Assembly: GCF_004101245.1 (NCBI RefSeq)
Contig: NZ_SCIN01000003.1
Span: 951,784-1,015,783 of the forward strand
Length of the DNA stretch: 64,000 nucleotides
DNA from: Sphingomonas sp. UV9
Lineage (GTDB): Bacteria > Pseudomonadota > Alphaproteobacteria > Sphingomonadales > Sphingomonadaceae
Reading direction: 5' to 3'
This document shows, piece by piece, positions 44,905-53,887 of the stretch (positions within the stretch are counted from its first letter, which is position 1; the number at the start of each line of letters is the position of its first letter). The notes under the pieces are model-generated. The model did no database searches, was not told where the DNA came from, and saw only the letters and a program-made list of their open reading frames with translations. The translations under genes were made by a program, and so were the position numbers.

Positions 44905-45975
44905 ATGCAGGTCGGCGTCTTCGTTCCCATCAACAATAACGGCTGGCTGATCAGCGAGAACGCGCCGCAGTACAAACCCAGCTTCGACATGAACAAGGCG
45001 ATCGCGCAGTCGGCGGAGAAGCACGGCCTCGATTTCCTGCTGTCGATGATCAAGCTGCGCGGTTTTGGCGGCAAGACCGAATTCTGGGATTACGGCCTGG
45101 AGAGCTTTACGCTGATGGCCGGGCTTGCTGCCGTCACCGAGAAGATCAAGATCTACGCGACCTGCGCAACGTTGCTCGTACCCCCCGCCTATGCCGCGCG
45201 GATGTGCAACACGATCGATTCGATCAGCCACGGCCGGTTCGGGCTGAACCTCATAACCGGCTGGCAACCGCCCGAATATACCCAGATGGGGATGTGGCCC
45301 GGCGACGAGCATTTCCGCAACCGGTACAAGATGCTGGACGAATACGCCCACATCCTCCGCGAGTTGTGGGAGCAGGGGACGTCCGACTTCAAGGGCGACT
45401 ATTACGAGATGACCGACTGCCGCGTCTGGCCGAAACCGACCGGCGACATGAAGATCATCTGCGCAGGCTCGTCCGACGACGGCCTCGCCTTCTCCGCCAA
45501 ATGGGCGGACTATGCGTTCTGTCTGGGGAAGGGCGTCAATACGCCGACCGCCTTCTCCGCCAACAACGACCGTCTGGCCTTGGCGACGGCCAAGACTGGC
45601 CGCGACGTACAAATCTTCGTCCTGATCATGATCATCGCCGCCGAAACCGACGAGGAGGCGATGGCGAAATGGCAGCATTACAATGCTGGCGTGGACGTCG
45701 ACGCCATCGCGTGGCTGATCGATCAGGGATCCAAGGATACCCACAACACAGACACCAACGTCCGCCAGCTCGCTGCTCCCGAAGGCGCGGTGAATATCAA
45801 CATGGGGACATTGGTCGGTTCGTACGAAAGCGTCGCGCGCATGCTCGACGCGATGGCCGCGGTCCCGAATACGGGCGGCGTGTTGCTGACGTTCGATGAT
45901 TTCCTGGAGGGCGTGGAAGCATTCGGCACCCGCATCCAGCCGCTGATGAAGAGCCGCGAAGGCGTGGTAGCCTAA
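44905..45975 (+). CDS. rutA: Pyrimidine monooxygenase RutA
   Basis: 356 residues, AGGAG 6-7 nt before the ATG. Flavin-dependent luciferase-like fold: VGVFVPINNNGWLISENAPQ, SMIKLRGFGGKTEFWDYGLE, HGRFGLNLITGWQPPEY and NIVTGW-like motifs. It opens the uracil ring at N3-C4 using reduced FMN and O2. It needs a flavin reductase (RutF), which is not found in this window, so an external one must serve. It is last in the rutB-C-D-A order and not first as in E. coli. Confidence 0.95.
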   Translation: MQVGVFVPINNNGWLISENAPQYKPSFDMNKAIAQSAEKHGLDFLLSMIKLRGFGGKTEFWDYGLESFTLMAGLAAVTEKIKIYATCATLLVPPAYAARMCNTIDSISHGRFGLNLITGWQPPEYTQMGMWPGDEHFRNRYKMLDEYAHILRELWEQGTSDFKGDYYEMTDCRVWPKPTGDMKIICAGSSDDGLAFSAKWADYAFCLGKGVNTPTAFSANNDRLALATAKTGRDVQIFVLIMIIAAETDEEAMAKWQHYNAGVDVDAIAWLIDQGSKDTHNTDTNVRQLAAPEGAVNINMGTLVGSYESVARMLDAMAAVPNTGGVLLTFDDFLEGVEAFGTRIQPLMKSREGVVA

Positions 45976-46000
45976 CGCGCGTCCGGGATCCGCCAAGACC

Positions 46001-46057
46001 CTGTTTCCCCGCGAGAGCGGGGACCCAGTCTGGGCTCCCGCCTTTGCGTGAGAACAA
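46001..46057. repeat. REP-like palindrome, family A
   Basis: CTGTTTCCCCGCGAGAGCGG GGACCCAGTCTGGGCTCCCG CCTTTGCGTGAGAACAAG, slightly diverged arms. It lies between the convergent rutA and Kef-type genes, followed by a family B copy. Confidence 0.75.
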
Positions 46058-46108
46058 GGAAGCGGGAGGGGACGCTGCGTTTATCGCACCGAAGCCTTGC
46101 TAAACAAG

Positions 46109-46216
46109 CACCTCCCCGGCGAAGGCCGGGGCCCAATTGGGGAGGTGGAAGTGATTGCGCACCGCGCGTCGTTACTACCGTCCTCCAACTGGGCCCCGGC
46201 CTTCGCCGGGGAAGTG
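46109..46216. repeat. Palindromic repeat, family B
   Basis: CACCTCCCCGGCGAAGGCCG GGGCCCAATTGGGGAGGTGG ... CCTCCAACTGGGCCCC then GGCCTTCGCCGGGGAAGTG. The arms match the copies at 22818 and 37135, while the middle is more diverged. It is in a convergent gap next to a family A copy. Confidence 0.85.
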
Positions 46217-46262
46217 GCCTTTCTATCGGCCTTGCCTGTCGTCAAAGCACGGCGAGATTAGC

Positions 46263-48041
46263 TCAAACCGCCCGCGGCGTCCGCTTAGCCTTCCTGATCC
46301 GCGGCTCCACGATCATGTCCGCCGCCTTCTTGATCTCCTGCCGCAGTTCATCCCGCTTCTCGTGGATCGACGCGATCACCGGCCCCATCGCCACGCCGAG
46401 ATCGACCAGCACGGCTTCCGCCAGTTGCAGCGAACTCTCGAGCGTCTCCGGCACCGCGTCCGTTACCCCAGCCCGGTACAACTCCGCCGCATGCGCCGTA
46501 TCCCGCGCACGCGCGACGATCGGCAGGTCCGGCGCCAATGTCCGCACCCGCCGCGCCAGCCGCACCGTCAGCACCGGATCGTCCATCGTCAGGATCAACG
46601 CCTTGGCGGTGTGCAGCTTCAGCCGATCGACCAGTTCCGCGCGCGCCACGTCGCCGAACAGGATCGGATAACCTTGCGCCCGGGCGGCGGCGACCGCGTC
46701 GATATCGGCCTCGACCGCGACATAGCGCTGGCCGTGGACGGCGAGCATGTCCGCCACCATCCGACCGACCCGGCCGAAGCCGATCACGACCGTGCCGGGG
46801 CCCTCCTCGTCGATCTCGACATCGCCCGAATCTGCGCCCGATCGGCTTTCCAAGTGCCGCGACACGGTCCGGCCGAGCTTTGCCAGCAACGGCGTGATGG
46901 TCAGCCCGATCGCGGTGACCGTCTGCCAGAACGACGCGGTCGACGGCAGGATCAGCTGTGCCTGCGCGGCGGTGGCAAGCACGATCAGCGTCGTCTCGGA
47001 CGGACTGCCCATCAGCAGCCCGGTCTCCGCCGCGACGCCGCGCCGCGCATTGGCGACCCGCAACAACAGGAACGTCACGACCGCCTTGGTCGCGACCACG
47101 CCGGTCACCGCGAGCAGCAGCGATGGCCAGTTCTGCGCGATCAGCCTCAGGTCGAGGCTCATGCCCACGGTGATCAGGAACACGCCGAGCGCGAGCCCCT
47201 TGAACGGCGCGGTGATGACCTCGACCTCGCTGTGATACTCGGTCTCGGCGATCAGCAGCCCGGCCAGCAGCGCGCCGACGATCGGCGACAGGCCGGCGGC
47301 GGTGGTCGCCACGCTCGCGACGATCACGACCAGCAGCGAGGCGGCGAGGAACAGCTCCGGACTCTTGGTCCGCGCCGCCTGCCCGAACAGCCGCGGCAGG
47401 AACAGCCGTCCGCCTATATACATCGCGACCACGGTCAGCCCGCCGCGCAGCGCGACCCCTGCGATGTTCGACCAGCCATCCGCGTCCGCGGTCGGTGCCA
47501 GCGCACCCAGCACGAAGATGATCGGCACGAGCGCCAGATCCTCAAACAACAGCATCGCGAACGCCCCGCGCCCGACCGCGCCGGTGGTGCCAACGAGCGG
47601 CAGGACCAGCGCGGTGGACGAAAGCGCCAGCGCGAAACCGAGACCGATCGCGCCCGCCCATTCCTGGCCGATGAAATGCAACGCGGTACCGATGATCAGC
47701 GCCGATCCGATCAGTTCGGCCGCGCCGGTGCCGAAGACGAGCCGTTTCATCGACCACAGCCGCTTGAACGAGAGTTCCAGCCCGATCGAGAACAGCAGCA
47801 GGATGATGCCGAACTCGGCGAACGGCTCGATCGATTCCGGGTTCGAGATGGTGAGATAATACAGCCACGGCACGGAGCCGGTGAGCGAGCCGAGACCCGC
47901 AGGGCCGACCAGCAGGCCGACCAGGATGAAACCGATGACCGGGCTCACCCGGAACCGCGCAAAGGCGGGAATAACGAGACCTGCCGCGCCGAGAATGACG
48001 AGCGCGTCGCTGAAACCTTGATTGTCGAGCCGTAGTGCCAT
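46263..48041 (-). CDS. CPA2 family monovalent cation:proton antiporter with RCK/TrkA-N domain
   Basis: 592 residues. About 12-13 hydrophobic segments fill 1-390. ALALSSTALVLPLV and AMLLFEDLALVPIIFVLGAL hold the conserved CPA2 residues of the ion site. A Rossmann-type TrkA-N domain (about 415-530) contains VVIGFGRVGRMVADML, as in KefB/KefC. The C-terminal tail is helical and basic. It moves K+ (or Na+) against H+ across the inner membrane. No KefF/KefG partner is nearby. It converges on rutA. Confidence 0.93.
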   Translation of the reverse strand: MALRLDNQGFSDALVILGAAGLVIPAFARFRVSPVIGFILVGLLVGPAGLGSLTGSVPWLYYLTISNPESIEPFAEFGIILLLFSIGLELSFKRLWSMKRLVFGTGAAELIGSALIIGTALHFIGQEWAGAIGLGFALALSSTALVLPLVGTTGAVGRGAFAMLLFEDLALVPIIFVLGALAPTADADGWSNIAGVALRGGLTVVAMYIGGRLFLPRLFGQAARTKSPELFLAASLLVVIVASVATTAAGLSPIVGALLAGLLIAETEYHSEVEVITAPFKGLALGVFLITVGMSLDLRLIAQNWPSLLLAVTGVVATKAVVTFLLLRVANARRGVAAETGLLMGSPSETTLIVLATAAQAQLILPSTASFWQTVTAIGLTITPLLAKLGRTVSRHLESRSGADSGDVEIDEEGPGTVVIGFGRVGRMVADMLAVHGQRYVAVEADIDAVAAARAQGYPILFGDVARAELVDRLKLHTAKALILTMDDPVLTVRLARRVRTLAPDLPIVARARDTAHAAELYRAGVTDAVPETLESSLQLAEAVLVDLGVAMGPVIASIHEKRDELRQEIKKAADMIVEPRIRKAKRTPRAV

Positions 48042-48122
48042 GCCCGCGACCTTAGGGGACGCATGACGGATTTGTCAGGAAGAAATACTGCGCGGTGGAT
48101 CGACGATGACGTGAGGGAGAAG

Positions 48123-48150
48123 GCCCCGCTCCCGTTACGGGGAGCGGGGC
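48123..48150 (-). terminator. Terminator-like hairpin after icd
   Basis: Near-perfect stem GCCCCGCTCCC / GGGAGCGGGGC with a short loop, 8 bp after the icd stop on the minus strand, followed by CTTCTCCCTC, a pyrimidine tract rather than pure T. Confidence 0.55.
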
Positions 48151-48157
48151 AGTCGGG

Positions 48158-49378
48158 TCAGGCCCAGTTGGCCATTTCGGTTTCGAGATTCGAGCGGACC
48201 TGCTCGAAGAACTGCTCGGTCGTCATCCAGGGCTGGTCGGGGCCGATCAGGATCGCGAGATCCTTGGTCATGTGGCCGTTCTCGACCGTCTGGACGCAGA
48301 CGCGCTCGAGCGTCTCGGCGAACTTCGTCACGTCGGGCGTGTCGTCGAACTTGCCGCGATACTTCAGGCCACCGGTCCACGCGAAGATCGACGCGATCGG
48401 GTTGGTCGAGGTCGCCTTGCCCTGCTCGTGCATGCGGAAGTGACGCGTGACGGTGCCGTGCGCCGCCTCGGCTTCGACGGTCTTGCCGTCCGGGGTCAGC
48501 AGGATCGAAGTCATGAGACCCAGCGAGCCGAAGCCCTGCGCGACCTGGTCCGACTGCACGTCGCCGTCATAGTTCTTGCAGGCCCAGACGAACTCGCCGT
48601 TCCACTTGAGCGCCGATGCGACCATGTCGTCGATCAGGCGATGCTCGTAGACGATGCCCGCTTCCTTGAACTTGTCCTTGAACTCGGCCTCGAACACCTC
48701 GGCGAACAGATCCTTGAAGCGGCCGTCATAGGCCTTGAGGATCGTGTTCTTGGTCGACAGGTACACCGGCCACTTCAGGTTGAGACCATAGTGCATCGAG
48801 GCGCGCGCAAAATCGCGGATCGAATCGTCGAGGTTGTACATCGCCATCGCGACGCCCGCCGACGGGAACTGGAACACTTCGCGGTCGATGACCGTGCCGT
48901 CGTCGCCTTCGAACACGAGACGCAGCTTGCCGGGGCCGGGGACCAGATAGTCGGTCGCGCGATACTGATCGCCGAACGCGTGACGGCCGACGACGATCGG
49001 GTGCGTCCAGCCCGGGATCAGGCGGGGGACGTTCTTGATCACGATCGGCTCGCGGAAGATGGTGCCGCCGAGGATGTTGCGGATCGTGCCGTTCGGCGAC
49101 TTCCACATCTTCTTCAGGCCGAACTCGGTCACGCGCTGCTCGTCGGGCGTGATCGTCGCGCACTTTACCGCGACGCCGTGCTTCTGCGTGGCGAGCGCGC
49201 TGTCGATCGTCACCTGATCGTCGGTCGCGTCGCGATGCTCGACGCCGAGATCGTAATAATCGAGCTGGATATCGAGATACGGCTTGATCAGGCGCTCACG
49301 GATCCATTCCCAGATAATCCGGGTCATCTCGTCGCCGTCGATCTCCACGATCGGATTCTTTACCTTGATCTTCGCCAT
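48158..49378 (-). CDS. icd: NADP-dependent isocitrate dehydrogenase
   Basis: 406 residues from the ATG at 49378. This is the eukaryote-like homodimeric type common in alphaproteobacteria: MAKIKVKNPIVEIDGDEMTR, NGTIRNILGGTIFREPI (substrate loop with Ser/Asn/Arg) and DGDVQSDQVAQGFGSLGLMT (metal-binding Asp residues), then EAEAAHGTVTRHF (cofactor). It oxidises isocitrate to 2-oxoglutarate, giving NADPH for biosynthesis and peroxide defence. An in-frame start 63 bp upstream is Arg/Pro-rich and rejected. It is divergent from psd. Confidence 0.98.
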   Translation of the reverse strand: MAKIKVKNPIVEIDGDEMTRIIWEWIRERLIKPYLDIQLDYYDLGVEHRDATDDQVTIDSALATQKHGVAVKCATITPDEQRVTEFGLKKMWKSPNGTIRNILGGTIFREPIVIKNVPRLIPGWTHPIVVGRHAFGDQYRATDYLVPGPGKLRLVFEGDDGTVIDREVFQFPSAGVAMAMYNLDDSIRDFARASMHYGLNLKWPVYLSTKNTILKAYDGRFKDLFAEVFEAEFKDKFKEAGIVYEHRLIDDMVASALKWNGEFVWACKNYDGDVQSDQVAQGFGSLGLMTSILLTPDGKTVEAEAAHGTVTRHFRMHEQGKATSTNPIASIFAWTGGLKYRGKFDDTPDVTKFAETLERVCVQTVENGHMTKDLAILIGPDQPWMTTEQFFEQVRSNLETEMANWA

Positions 49379-49533
49379 GTTCGGGGTCCTTCGGGGGAGG
49401 GGGTTTGGGGAGCGTCTAGGGGAGCGAGCCGCGACGATCAACCGTTGGGCCGGGTCGCACCCGACTTGTCATCAACGACTTAAAGCGCGTTCATCGTTGT
49501 ATCGTGCGTCCGGCACGGATAGACCCGCGGGTT

Positions 49534-50262
49534 ATGGCATCGCTCGACAAGCCGCCCGTCACGACCTCCACGGTCAAATGGCGATTTCCCGCAGTCCATC
49601 CGGAGGGCCACAAATACGTCGCGATCGCGACCGGCATCACGCTGCTGCTGACGATCGTCAGCCACGTGCTGTTCTGGCCGATGGTCGGCGTCGTGATCTG
49701 GGTCGCGACGTTCTTTCGTGATCCGATCCGCACGACCCCACAAGGCGAGGGACTGATCGTCGCGCCGGCCGATGGCCTGATCACGATGATCCAGCGGGTG
49801 CCGATCCCGCGCGAACTTGCCGGCGAGAACGGTCTGGGCGACGCGCCGCTGGTACGCGTGTCGATCTTCATGTCGGTGTTCGACGTGCACATAAACCGCA
49901 CGCCGATCGCCGGCACGATCCGCCAGGTCGTCTATATCTCGGGCAAATTCCTCAACGCCGATCTCGACAAGGCGAGCGACGAGAACGAGCGCCAGCATTT
50001 CGTCGTGGAGGACCGTCACGGCATGCGGATCGGTTTTACGCAGATCGCCGGCCTCGTCGCGCGGCGCATTCTCGGCTTCGTGAAGGCCGGTGACATGGTC
50101 GCGGTCGGCCAGCGTATCGGCCTCATTCGATTCGGCAGCCGGGTCGACGTGTATCTGCCCGACCATGTCGTCCCACAGGTCTGCCTCGGCCAACGCAGCA
50201 TCGCTGGCGAAACCGTCCTCGGCCGCGTCGGTGGCGTGCCGGTCGGCGGTATCGCGCAGTGA
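49534..50262 (+). CDS. psd: Phosphatidylserine decarboxylase proenzyme
   Basis: 242 residues from the ATG at 49534 (GTG 49504 possible). This is the short proteobacterial form. A membrane hairpin at about 31-60 (GITLLLTIVSHVLFWPMVGV) is followed by the decarboxylase core with VSIFMSVFDVHINRTPI. The self-cleavage site is GS in RFGSRVDVYLP, where Ser becomes the pyruvoyl group. It converts phosphatidylserine to phosphatidylethanolamine. It overlaps pssA (GTGA), so the two act in one operon. Confidence 0.94.
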   Translation: MASLDKPPVTTSTVKWRFPAVHPEGHKYVAIATGITLLLTIVSHVLFWPMVGVVIWVATFFRDPIRTTPQGEGLIVAPADGLITMIQRVPIPRELAGENGLGDAPLVRVSIFMSVFDVHINRTPIAGTIRQVVYISGKFLNADLDKASDENERQHFVVEDRHGMRIGFTQIAGLVARRILGFVKAGDMVAVGQRIGLIRFGSRVDVYLPDHVVPQVCLGQRSIAGETVLGRVGGVPVGGIAQ

Positions 50263-51104
50263 TCGATCGCGATCCGGTCGACGTCGGAGAGGATTTCGGC
50301 AGGGGCCGGTCAGGTCGCGTCCGTCGCAAGCCTCGCGGATTGCCGCTGCGTGCGGTGGCGCCGAACGCGGTAACTGCGCTCGCGCTCTGTTCTGGCCTGA
50401 GCGGCGTACGGTTCGCGATCGGCGGGCAGTGGGAAAGCGCGGTCGCGATGATCATGGTCGCAGGCGTGCTCGATGGGCTCGACGGTCGGATCGCGCGGAT
50501 GCTTCACGGCGAGAGCCGATTCGGTGAGCAACTCGATTCGCTATCCGATGCAATTTCGTTTGGCGTCGCGCCGGCGCTGATCGTCTATCTCTGGTCGTTG
50601 ACCGCGTTGCCGCGGTTAGGCTGGATCTGTTCACTGATCTTCGCGGTGTTCTGCGCACTGCGTCTGGCACGCTTCAATGCCAAGATCGACGAAAGCGAAC
50701 AGCCGCACAAATCGGCCGGGTTCCTTACCGGCGTTCCCGCGCCTGCGGGGGCCGGGCTCGCCCTGATGCCGATGTTCTTCTGGTTCTGGACCGACGAGCC
50801 GCGATTCGCCTCGCCCTATTTCGTCGCCCCGTGGGTCGCGTTCATTGCGCTGCTCATGGTGTCGAGCATCGCAACCTATTCGTGGAGTTCGCTCAAGCTG
50901 CGCAGCAACGTGCGCTTCGAAGCGCTCGCGCTGGTGGTTTTCCTCGGTGCCGCGATGGTGAGCGCGCCGTGGCATACGCTCAGCATCATCTGCGTGTTGT
51001 ACCTGATCTCGATGCCGTTCAGCATCACCAGCTACGCCAAGATCAGGCGGCAGCGTTCCAGCGGCGCGCGGATACCGGGGTCGTCGTCGACGCCCAGCGC
51101 CTGA
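50259..51104 (+). CDS. pssA: CDP-diacylglycerol-serine O-phosphatidyltransferase
   Basis: 281 residues, GTG start inside the psd stop. The CDP-alcohol phosphatidyltransferase signature DGLDGRIARMLHGESRFGEQ LDSLSD matches DGxxARxxxxxxxxGxxxDxxxD. There are about 7-8 membrane helices and a basic N-terminus (RRKPRGLPLR). It makes phosphatidylserine for Psd, giving phosphatidylethanolamine. The 3' end overlaps the small opposite-strand gene by 62 bp. Confidence 0.94.
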   Translation: MIDRDPVDVGEDFGRGRSGRVRRKPRGLPLRAVAPNAVTALALCSGLSGVRFAIGGQWESAVAMIMVAGVLDGLDGRIARMLHGESRFGEQLDSLSDAISFGVAPALIVYLWSLTALPRLGWICSLIFAVFCALRLARFNAKIDESEQPHKSAGFLTGVPAPAGAGLALMPMFFWFWTDEPRFASPYFVAPWVAFIALLMVSSIATYSWSSLKLRSNVRFEALALVVFLGAAMVSAPWHTLSIICVLYLISMPFSITSYAKIRRQRSSGARIPGSSSTPSA

Positions 51105-51276
51105 CCGCGATCCGGCGCTCGGCAACAGCGAGCGTCCGGAGCGGCTGGAACGCGGGTTCGACATTGCCCAGCGCAAGCCGGACGATACGATCCCACTGCG
51201 GCGCGATCGACGAGACGATCATCATGCCCGCGACCGCGAATGCACCTGCAAAAACCATGAAGCTCAGAACCAACAT
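51043..51276 (-). CDS. Small membrane protein convergent with pssA
   Basis: 77 residues from the ATG at 51276. One N-terminal hydrophobic segment (LVLSFMVFAGAFAVAGMMIV, about 2-22) is followed by a basic, Trp/Arg-rich tail. An earlier ATG at 51306 adds ten residues but falls in a palindrome upstream, so the later start is preferred. The last 62 bp run antisense to pssA. No family is recognised. The hydrophobic signal-like start suggests a real gene, but the coding evidence is only moderate. Confidence 0.5.
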   Translation of the reverse strand: MLVLSFMVFAGAFAVAGMMIVSSIAPQWDRIVRLALGNVEPAFQPLRTLAVAERRIAVRRWASTTTPVSARRWNAAA

Positions 51277-51298
51277 CACGTCCGCCTTCCTATGAGTT

Positions 51299-51321
51299 GC
51301 GAACAAATTCTTAATGTTCGC
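51299..51321. promoter_or_regulatory. Palindrome between the small membrane gene and rpsB
   Basis: GCGAACA - 9 nt - TGTTCGC, perfect 7-bp arms with an A/T-rich centre (AATTCTTAA). Position and symmetry fit a regulator site for the minus-strand small gene. The GAAC/GTTC half-sites recall LexA-like boxes, but the spacing is too long for known LexA types. Confidence 0.35.
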
Positions 51322-51466
51322 AAACCTTTGGTCAGAAACATCGTTCCGTTCGTCGCGTTTTGAATCCGGCCATCCCGGTTCGAATCAGCGGCGAGTCGAA
51401 CATCTGTTCCCCTCTGAGCCCTTTATGTTCTCATTGCGTTCTTCGAGTCAAGCGCGCGCTGTGCCA

Positions 51467-51495
51467 TTGCGTTTGGCGGAGTATCCGGCTAAGGG
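51467..51495 (+). promoter_or_regulatory. Predicted promoter of rpsB-tsf
   Basis: TTGCGT at 51467-51472, 17-bp spacer, TAAGGG at 51490-51495. The expected leader to the rpsB ATG is about 100 nt, long enough for a regulatory structure. It resembles the promoters at 25036 and 63947. Confidence 0.45.
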
Positions 51496-51601
51496 CCGCG
51501 CCTCTAACCCCGCATGGGAGGCATCATAGCCCGGTGCGTCACGGTCATTCGGCCAGGACGTCATCCGCTTCCCAGAGGCACAACCGGAAGGATATATCCC
51601 T

Positions 51602-52453
51602 ATGGCGGCACCAGTCGTCTCCATGCAGCAGCTCATCGAAACGGGCGCGCATTTCGGCCACCAGACCCACCGGTGGAACCCCAAGATGAAGCCCTACATC
51701 TTCGGTGATCGTAACGGTGTCCACATCCTCGATCTCTCGCAGACCGTGCCGCTGTTCGCGCGCGCGCTCGAGTTCGTCTCGTCGGCGGTTGCCGGTGGTG
51801 GCAAGGTCCTGTTCGTCGGCACCAAGCGCCAGGCGCAGGAGCCCGTCGCGGACGCCGCGCGTCGTTCGGGCCAGCACTTCGTCAACCATCGCTGGCTGGG
51901 CGGCATGCTTACCAACTGGAAGACCATCTCGGGTTCGATCAAGCGTCTCAAGACGCTTGAGGAAATGCTGTCGGGTGACACCGTCGGCCTGACCAAGAAG
52001 GAAGTCCTTCAGCTCACCCGCGAGAAGGACAAGCTCGAGCTTTCGCTCGGCGGCATCCGCGACATGGGCGGCATTCCCGACGTGATGTTCGTGATCGACG
52101 CGAACAAGGAAGAGCTGGCGATCAAGGAAGCGAACACGCTGGGTATTCCCGTCGTCGCGATCCTCGATTCGAACGTGTCGCCGGACGGCATCGCGTTCCC
52201 GGTTCCCGCGAACGACGACGCTGCCCGCGCCATCCGCCTGTACTGCGAGGCGATCGCAATCGCCGCGACTCGTGGCGGCCAGGAGCAGCAGCGCCGCACC
52301 GGCACCGACATCGGCGCGATGATCGAGCCGCCGAAGGAAGAGGCTGTCGCTGAGCCGGTCGTCGAGGCAACCGCCGACACGACGCAGGCTGCGGCTAACG
52401 CCGATACCGCTGCCGAGTTCGCAGCTGAGGGTGAGCGCCAGATCGACGCATAA
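51602..52453 (+). CDS. rpsB: 30S ribosomal protein S2
   Basis: 283 residues with GGAAGGA upstream of the ATG. QQLIETGAHFGHQTHRWNPK, GVHILDLSQT, NHRWLGGMLTNWKTI and GIPVVAILDSNVSPDGIAFP are the S2 hallmarks. The C-terminal ~40 residues form an Ala/Glu-rich tail longer than in E. coli, common in alphaproteobacteria. tsf follows 90 bp later, as in most bacteria. Confidence 0.98.
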   Translation: MAAPVVSMQQLIETGAHFGHQTHRWNPKMKPYIFGDRNGVHILDLSQTVPLFARALEFVSSAVAGGGKVLFVGTKRQAQEPVADAARRSGQHFVNHRWLGGMLTNWKTISGSIKRLKTLEEMLSGDTVGLTKKEVLQLTREKDKLELSLGGIRDMGGIPDVMFVIDANKEELAIKEANTLGIPVVAILDSNVSPDGIAFPVPANDDAARAIRLYCEAIAIAATRGGQEQQRRTGTDIGAMIEPPKEEAVAEPVVEATADTTQAAANADTAAEFAAEGERQIDA

Positions 52454-52474
52454 GCGTCGTCGTCGAACCGTCAT

Positions 52475-52510
52475 GCGGGCGGGGTAGGGCATTCGCTCTG
52501 CCTCGCCCGC
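52475..52510. other. Hairpin between rpsB and tsf
   Basis: GCGGGCG / CGCCCGC arms around an inner GGTAGGGC / GCTCTGCC pairing with some mismatches. There is no T tract. It may act as a partial attenuator or an mRNA-processing signal that changes the rpsB:tsf ratio. Confidence 0.4.
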
Positions 52511-52543
52511 AACTACATTCAGACCTAAACAAGGATGAGAGAC

Positions 52544-53476
52544 ATGGCCGATATCACGGCAGCAATGGTCAAGGATCTGCGCGAAAAGAGCGGCGCAGGC
52601 ATGATGGATTGCAAGAAGGCGCTCACCGAGAACGCCGGCGACATGGATCAGGCGATGGATTGGCTGCGGACCAAGGGTCTTGCCGCCGCTGCCAAGAAGT
52701 CCAGCCGTACCGCGGCCGAGGGCCTGGTCGGCGTCGCCGTGTCGGGCACCAAGGGTGCAGCGGTCGAAGTGAACTCCGAGACCGATTTCGTCGCCAAGAA
52801 CGACCAGTTCCAGTCGTTCGTCCGTGACGTGACGCAGATCGCGCTCGCATCGGGCGGCGACATCGAGTCGCTGAAGTCGCAGGCGATGCCATCGGGCAAG
52901 ACCGTCGAGGAAGTCCTGACGAACAACGTCGCGACGATCGGCGAGAACCAGTCGCTGCGCCGCTCGCGCACGCTGGAAGTCAGCAAGGGCGCGGTCGTGC
53001 CCTACATCCACAACGCAGCCGCTCCCGGCCTCGGCAAGATCGGCGTGCTCGTCGCGCTCGAATCGGAGGCTTCGGATGAGGTTCTCCAGGCGCTCGGCAA
53101 GCAGCTCGCGATGCACATCGCAGCAGCCTTCCCGAAGGCGCTGAACGAAGCCGACCTGGACGAGGGCGAGATCGAGCGCGAGCGCGCGATCGCGACCGAG
53201 AAGGCCGCCGAATCGGGCAAGCCTGCCGACATCATCGCCAAGATGGTCGAAGGCGGCATCGCCAAGTACCGCAAGGAGCATGCGCTGGTCAGCCAGCTGT
53301 TCGTGATGGACGGCAAGACCAAGATCTCCGACGTCGTTGCCAAGGCCGGCAAGGACGCGGGCGCCGAGATCAAGCTGGTGGACTATGTCCGCTTCCAGCT
53401 CGGCGAAGGCATCGAGAAGGAGCAGTCCGACTTCGCAGCCGAAGTCGCTGCAGCTTCGGGCGTTCCGCAGGCGTAA
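52544..53476 (+). CDS. tsf: Translation elongation factor Ts
   Basis: 310 residues from the ATG at 52544; AAGGATGAGAG precedes it, and an in-frame ATG at 52535 lies inside that site. MADITAAMVKDLREKSGAGM MDCKKAL is the N-terminal domain contacting EF-Tu, followed by NSETDFVAKN and the core dimer-like domains. It exchanges GDP for GTP on EF-Tu. It follows rpsB, probably in one operon. A tract of repeats lies between tsf and pyrH. Confidence 0.98.
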   Translation: MADITAAMVKDLREKSGAGMMDCKKALTENAGDMDQAMDWLRTKGLAAAAKKSSRTAAEGLVGVAVSGTKGAAVEVNSETDFVAKNDQFQSFVRDVTQIALASGGDIESLKSQAMPSGKTVEEVLTNNVATIGENQSLRRSRTLEVSKGAVVPYIHNAAAPGLGKIGVLVALESEASDEVLQALGKQLAMHIAAAFPKALNEADLDEGEIERERAIATEKAAESGKPADIIAKMVEGGIAKYRKEHALVSQLFVMDGKTKISDVVAKAGKDAGAEIKLVDYVRFQLGEGIEKEQSDFAAEVAAASGVPQA

Positions 53477-53480
53477 CACC

Positions 53481-53626
53481 ACTCTCCCTCGCCCCTCGGG
53501 GGGAGAGGGAAGGGGCCCGCGGCCACTTGGCCGTGGGAAGGGTGAGGGGAGTGGCGAGGTCTCGAACCTCACGCCCCCTCATCCGGCCCTGCCGGGCCAC
53601 CTTCTCCCCGAGGGGAGAAGGATTGA
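53481..53626. repeat. Complex palindromic repeat (CCCTCTCCC type)
   Basis: CTCCCTCGCCCCTCGGGGGG AGAGGGAAGGGGCCCGCGGC ... CCTTCTCCCCGAGGGGAGAAGG: several nested hairpins over about 145 bp after tsf. It differs from families A to D. It could serve as the rpsB-tsf terminator region. Confidence 0.7.
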
Positions 53627-53648
53627 GGCGGTGGCACTCCACCTGCCT

Positions 53649-53744
53649 CGTCATCCTCGCGCAGGTGGGTATCCATATCCTCCGCGGGCGGTAAGCGATC
53701 GCGACGCCAGCCACTATGACTTCCCGCCTCCGCGGGAATGACGC
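53649..53744. repeat. Palindromic repeat, family C
   Basis: CGTCATCCTCGCGCAGGTGG GTATCCATA ... ACTTCCCGCCTCCGCGGGAA TGACGCG, with CGTCATCC / GGAATGACG outer arms and a spaced inner region, related to the copy at 19913. It lies between the tsf repeat cluster and pyrH. Confidence 0.7.
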
Positions 53745-53887
53745 GACTTGCCTTGCGCGCACTCCCGCGACCGATGATTTTCTGTCGCTTCGCCGTCGAG
53801 ATTTGGTGCAGGCATCGCGCGGCGCTTCACATCGCGGCCCCCGCCGCCTAAGGTCCGCGCCGCCCCGCCAATCACAATTCGAGATTT

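Noticed and set aside
51545..53572. Minus-strand open frame of 675 codons
   Set aside because: Antisense to rpsB and tsf, both certain; composition typical of a shadow.
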